A stretch of 54,881 bases of DNA from Gemmatimonadota bacterium (GTDB lineage Bacteria; Gemmatimonadota; Gemmatimonadetes; Gemmatimonadales; Gemmatimonadaceae), in contig JARIEX010000004.1 of NCBI GenBank assembly GCA_031127095.1, positions 1 to 54,881 on the forward strand. Direction: 5' to 3'. Made by a program: the position numbers and the translations under genes. Positions within the stretch are counted from its first letter, which is position 1. Each line of letters begins with the position of its first letter. This document shows, in pieces, positions 51,541 through 54,881 of this stretch. The notes under the pieces are model-generated. The model searched no databases. It was given only the letters and a program-made list of their open reading frames with translations, and had not been told where the DNA came from.

Positions 51541-54500
51541 CTAGTAGCCGACGTTGACGCGGAAAATGAAGTAGCTTGGCGGCCCGACGGTCTGGAACTC
51601 GCTGGGCGCTTCGGTGCCGGAGGTAGAGTTAAAGGCCGACTCCGGATCGGTGCCGCGGTACTTGGTCTTGAGCCACAGGTTGCGGCCGGTGAGCACCACG
51701 TTGAGCGAGCGCGCGCGCGTGAGCTTCTGGGCGAGCGCCGGGGCCACGGTGTACTGCACCGACATTTCACGGAGCCGCACGAACGCGCCCGGCTGGAAGA
51801 AGCCGTCGAGGGTACGCGCCGGATGCTCGTTGGCGGCGATATTCGTGGCCTGGTCGATAAAGTCCGCCTCGAGGTCGAGACGGCCGGCGCAGTTCGGGCG
51901 TGTGCAACGGATGCGCTCGGTGTTGTTGTACCACTTGTTGCCGCTGCGGTAGTCCAGCATGGTGCTGATGCGGAGCTTGCGGCTGAACAGATCGAAGCCC
52001 GATCCGAGCGTCACCATGTAGCGCGGCGTGGCGTAGCCACGGAAGATGGCCGAGTCACCCACGAACACTTCGTTCCTGGCGGCGTCGGCAAAATAGGTGA
52101 GCAAACCGTCGCCGTTCTTGTCCTCGTAGCCGGTGATCGGTCGGGCCCAAAGGCCCCCGATGGGGTAACCAGCCACGGTGCGCGACGTGGTGCCCACCTG
52201 CGGCGGGTTGTCGCCCAGCGACACCACCTTGTTGTCGTTGGCGGAGCCGGCCAGGTTGACGTCCCAGCCCAGCTTCTCACCCTGCAGAATCTGCGCGTTG
52301 ATCGCCACTTCAACACCGGCGTTCTTCACCGCGCCGAGGTTGCGCAGCTGCGACGCCACCGAGCCATACGACGGCGGCAGCACCGCGCTGATCAGCGCGT
52401 CCTTCGTGATTTTGCTGTAGTACGTCGCGTCGAGATTGATCCGCGAATCGAACATCTGCACTTCGAACCCGGTTTCCTGCTCAGCCGAACGCTCCGGCTT
52501 CAGGTTGTCGTTACCGAGCGCCGCCTGAATGACGGTGGGCTGGTCGGTGGCCGCGATGCTAGTGCTGGACGCCGTGAAGAACCGGATGGCGTCGTTCGGG
52601 CCGGGCTGCACGCCGGACTGGCCGTAGGCGTAGCGCAAACGTACGGAGTTCACGAACGCCGGCGCCTTCCACCACTCTTCCTGCGAGATCAGGTACGAGG
52701 CCGAGGCCTTGGGGTACAGGATGCTCTGGAAGTTGGTACCGAAGGCGGAGTTCTGGTCGCTGCGGACGGCCGCCGTGAGGAACAGGCGATCGCCCACGTT
52801 GAGCGCCTGTTCGATGAACACGCCGAAGGTCTTCTGGACCGTGGTGCCTTCGCTGACCGTCGGGATCGTGCCCGAGCCGACGTTCTGCGAGCCGGGCGCC
52901 AGCTGCGTCGCGCCCGTGGCCGCCGACGCGAACTTGTAGCCGATATACTGCGCGCCGACCGTGGTCTTGAGGCTCATGCCCGCCAGCGCGTACGTGGCGG
53001 TGGAGCCGAGGTCGACGGTCACGTTGTTGATGTTGACGCGGTTGATACCGCGCGCGCCGAGCCGGGTCGTGGCGGTGAGGGGCGGCCCTTGGCCGCGGAG
53101 CAGCAGGTTCTCGTCGGCGCGGCCCGTGTAGTCATTGCCCACGGTGGCGCGGTTGGCGAGCCAGCTGAAGGGGCGCCAGTTGGCGTTGGCCGACCAGAGG
53201 AAGCGGTTCACTTCCTGGCTCGTCTTTTCCTGCCACATGTAGCCGGGGGTCCAGGCGCGGTAGCCATTGAGCGGCGTGCCGAGCCCGGAGACCGTGCCGT
53301 TGGCGCGCGTGCCGGGACCGCCAAAGAGGTGCGACCCGAGGCCGGCCGTGGCGTTAGACTCAAGCGAGTAGCGCTGCGCGATGTTGATGAAGTTCGTGGA
53401 GACCGCCAGATCGAGCTTCGGCGAGATCGCAGAATTCAGGTTCATGCGCAGTGACTTGCGCGCCATCACGTTCGGACGGCTGGTCCACGGATACAGGGGC
53501 AGCGCGAGCGAGTCGAAGCGCTGGCGCTCGAACTGGGGGAGCGAGAGCACGCCGGTTTCCTTCTCGTCTTCCACGGAGAAGAAGTAGCGCACCGCTTCAG
53601 TGCCGCCGGACACCTGCACACCGGCCTGACGGCGGGCGCCGGTGGCCACCGGGGTCAGATCCGCTTCGTCGAAAATATTGAGTGAGCTGGTGGAATCGGC
53701 CGCGCACTCCCCGTTGCCGACGCGCTGCAGGTTGCAGAACGCGCGCGACGACACCGTCTCGCCGGGGCGCTTGCCCCACAAGCTGTAGGCCGACGGGTAG
53801 TAGTTCTTGTCGAACAGCGTGCCGCCTTCACCGTACACGTTCCACTTGGCGGCGCCGGCGCGCCCCTTCTTGGTGGTCACGAGAATCACGCCGTTCGCGG
53901 CGTCGGTGCCGTACAGCGTGGCGGCCGACGGCCCCTTCACGATTTCGATGTTCTCGATTTCCTCGGGATTCAGGTCGCCGACGCGGCTGGCGTTGTTGCC
54001 GCCGGTCGTACCGCCGCTACCCGTGGCCGTGCTGAAGCTCGCGTTGTCGCTCGTCATGCGGATGCCGTCGATGATCCAGATGGGCTCGTTGGACAAGCTC
54101 ACCGAGTTCATGCCGCGCACGCGGATACGCGAACCGGTGCCCGTTTGCGAGCCGCTGGTGACCGTGACGCCCGGCGCGCGGGAGTTGAGGAGATCGTTGA
54201 GGTTGGACACCGGGGCGGCCTCGAGGACCTTGCTGGCGTCGATGTTGGCCGTGGCGTTGCCGATTTCGACGCGGCGCTGTTCACCGGTGGCCGTCGTGAC
54301 GACAGCGGCCAGGTTCACGGCCGCGGTAGCCATCGCGAACTCCACCGTCGCCGTCTGACCGGCCGCGATGGGCACCCGCTTGGTCTGCTCGGTGTACCCG
54401 ACGCGCAGCACGCGCACCGTGTACTCGGCAGCCGGAATGCCGCGGAGCGTCAACCGACCGTCGGTGGAGGTGGCGCCGCCGATGGCGGTACCGACCAGGA

Positions 54501-54648
54501 AGACACGAGCAGCTTCGACCGGGCGCTGGTTCGCAGCGTCAGTCACACGGACGGATAGCGATCCCGGCCCGCTTTGCGCGCGGGCGGCGGGAGCGGCAAC
54601 CGCGATCGTGCCTGCCAATGCCAGCAGGACACGCCAAGGGTGATGCAT
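51541..54648 (-). CDS. SusC/RagA-type TonB-dependent outer-membrane transporter
   Basis: A 1,035-residue TonB-dependent channel. After a signal peptide (VLLALAGTIAVAAPAARAQ) comes a carboxypeptidase-regulatory-like domain (SLSVRVTDAANQRPVEAARV), then the plug with the SusC signatures RVRGMNSVSLSNEPIWIIDG and DAANGVILVTTKKGRAG, and a 22-strand barrel ending in aromatic FIFRVNVGY. It imports substrates bound by SusD, using TonB energy. ATG 54648 is clearly the start: AGGAG lies seven bases before it, and the open frame upstream to 54867 lacks similarity. The upstream 219 bases hold the promoter region. Confidence 0.95.
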   Translation of the reverse strand: MHHPWRVLLALAGTIAVAAPAARAQSGPGSLSVRVTDAANQRPVEAARVFLVGTAIGGATSTDGRLTLRGIPAAEYTVRVLRVGYTEQTKRVPIAAGQTATVEFAMATAAVNLAAVVTTATGEQRRVEIGNATANIDASKVLEAAPVSNLNDLLNSRAPGVTVTSGSQTGTGSRIRVRGMNSVSLSNEPIWIIDGIRMTSDNASFSTATGSGGTTGGNNASRVGDLNPEEIENIEIVKGPSAATLYGTDAANGVILVTTKKGRAGAAKWNVYGEGGTLFDKNYYPSAYSLWGKRPGETVSSRAFCNLQRVGNGECAADSTSSLNIFDEADLTPVATGARRQAGVQVSGGTEAVRYFFSVEDEKETGVLSLPQFERQRFDSLALPLYPWTSRPNVMARKSLRMNLNSAISPKLDLAVSTNFINIAQRYSLESNATAGLGSHLFGGPGTRANGTVSGLGTPLNGYRAWTPGYMWQEKTSQEVNRFLWSANANWRPFSWLANRATVGNDYTGRADENLLLRGQGPPLTATTRLGARGINRVNINNVTVDLGSTATYALAGMSLKTTVGAQYIGYKFASAATGATQLAPGSQNVGSGTIPTVSEGTTVQKTFGVFIEQALNVGDRLFLTAAVRSDQNSAFGTNFQSILYPKASASYLISQEEWWKAPAFVNSVRLRYAYGQSGVQPGPNDAIRFFTASSTSIAATDQPTVIQAALGNDNLKPERSAEQETGFEVQMFDSRINLDATYYSKITKDALISAVLPPSYGSVASQLRNLGAVKNAGVEVAINAQILQGEKLGWDVNLAGSANDNKVVSLGDNPPQVGTTSRTVAGYPIGGLWARPITGYEDKNGDGLLTYFADAARNEVFVGDSAIFRGYATPRYMVTLGSGFDLFSRKLRISTMLDYRSGNKWYNNTERIRCTRPNCAGRLDLEADFIDQATNIAANEHPARTLDGFFQPGAFVRLREMSVQYTVAPALAQKLTRARSLNVVLTGRNLWLKTKYRGTDPESAFNSTSGTEAPSEFQTVGPPSYFIFRVNVGY

Positions 54649-54721
54649 GGGAAATCTCCTCGAGAGATGGAAAGGAACCGGCCGGCGCCGGACCGCCGTC
54701 AACTGCCCGACCGCCACGAAC

Positions 54722-54786
54722 AACCAGCCAACCAGCCAACCAGCGGACAACGTACGGCGCGCCGGCATGGCATGCATACTTATGCA
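54722..54786. promoter_or_regulatory. Repeats in the susC upstream region
   Basis: Two elements lie 74-140 bases upstream of the susC start. An 8-base unit AACCAGCC is repeated about 2.75 times (54722-54743). Further out, TGCATA (54773-54778) and TATGCA (54781-54786) form a 6-bp inverted repeat with a 2-base centre. Both lie in the probable promoter region and could be regulator sites. No consensus promoter is claimed. The rest of 54649-54881 shows no gene. Confidence 0.35.
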
Positions 54787-54881
54787 ACCATGCTGACGGG
54801 CACTTTTCTCATTACGAACCGTCTGCCGAACGCATTCTCCTGCTCCTGCCCACCACGAGGATGACACAGTATGCAGCGCGG

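Noticed and set aside
1-54881. tRNA, rRNA, CRISPR arrays, insertion sequences, prophage or attachment sites
   Set aside because: No intergenic gap contains a T-loop-like tRNA signature, regular repeat-spacer array, transposase frame or integrase frame. All gaps are below 300 bases.

Overview
The window looks like chromosomal DNA from a high-GC, Gram-negative, diderm bacterium. A SusC/SusD pair, a TamA/TamB-type envelope pair, DUF5118/DUF5117-type metalloprotease, Tat-exported Rieske proteins and many exported peptidases together suggest a Gemmatimonadota-like genome. That assignment is an inference from gene content and GC, not from a marker gene. I see no rRNA, tRNA, CRISPR array, insertion sequence, phage gene or plasmid gene. 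Base composition looks even throughout. Coding density is very high, with many TGATG, ATGA and GTGA stop/start overlaps, and no gene-free stretch exceeds 300 bases.

Region 1 (1-6652) holds a partial heparinase II/III-like gene, a family 5 solute-binding lipoprotein, two DppB/DppC-type permeases encoded divergently from it, and a GH38 alpha-mannosidase. It reads as a glycan or oligosaccharide (or peptide) uptake and degradation locus without its own ABC ATPase. Region 2 (6790-14651) holds a DedA protein, a Mn-type superoxide dismutase, a perfect 40-bp palindromic terminator, then a leftward run of S9 peptidase, AIM24-like protein, arginine decarboxylase (speA) and a Yip1-like membrane protein. 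Region 3 (14767-21053) holds a DUF502 protein, an exported amidohydrolase, a sodium-coupled NSS transporter with a 55-residue MetS-like small subunit, and a class II photolyase fused in frame to a renalase-like FAD oxidoreductase.

Region 4 (21102-27224, leftward) holds a LolA-like exported protein, an M3 oligopeptidase, and the deoC-ALDH16 pair, which can turn deoxyribose 5-phosphate into glyceraldehyde 3-phosphate and acetate. Region 5 (27336-37392) holds a two-repeat Ig-like lipoprotein, an SDR enzyme, a UbiB-family kinase-like protein with altered autoinhibitory motifs, and convergent to it the tamB/tamA-type pair. Region 6 (37570-41080) is the most unusual: a four-helix membrane protein with four helix-start histidines (cytochrome b561-like pattern), a second small membrane protein, two different Tat-exported Rieske proteins and an M20 peptidase, packed as one apparent operon. 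This may be an undescribed transmembrane electron-transfer module.

Region 7 (41084-45816, leftward) holds gluQ (tRNA-Asp queuosine glutamylation), an isolated gspG-like pseudopilin, a zinc-ribbon/SH3 membrane protein, tspO and a TPR-methyltransferase. Region 8 (45992-54648) holds an exported HExxHxxGxxH metalloprotease, a small secreted six-cysteine protein overlapping a lipoprotein gene, a clear rho-independent terminator, and a susD-susC pair. Taken together, exported or periplasmic peptidases (S9, M20, metzincin-like), a cytoplasmic M3 peptidase and several uptake systems suggest a scavenger living on peptides and glycans.
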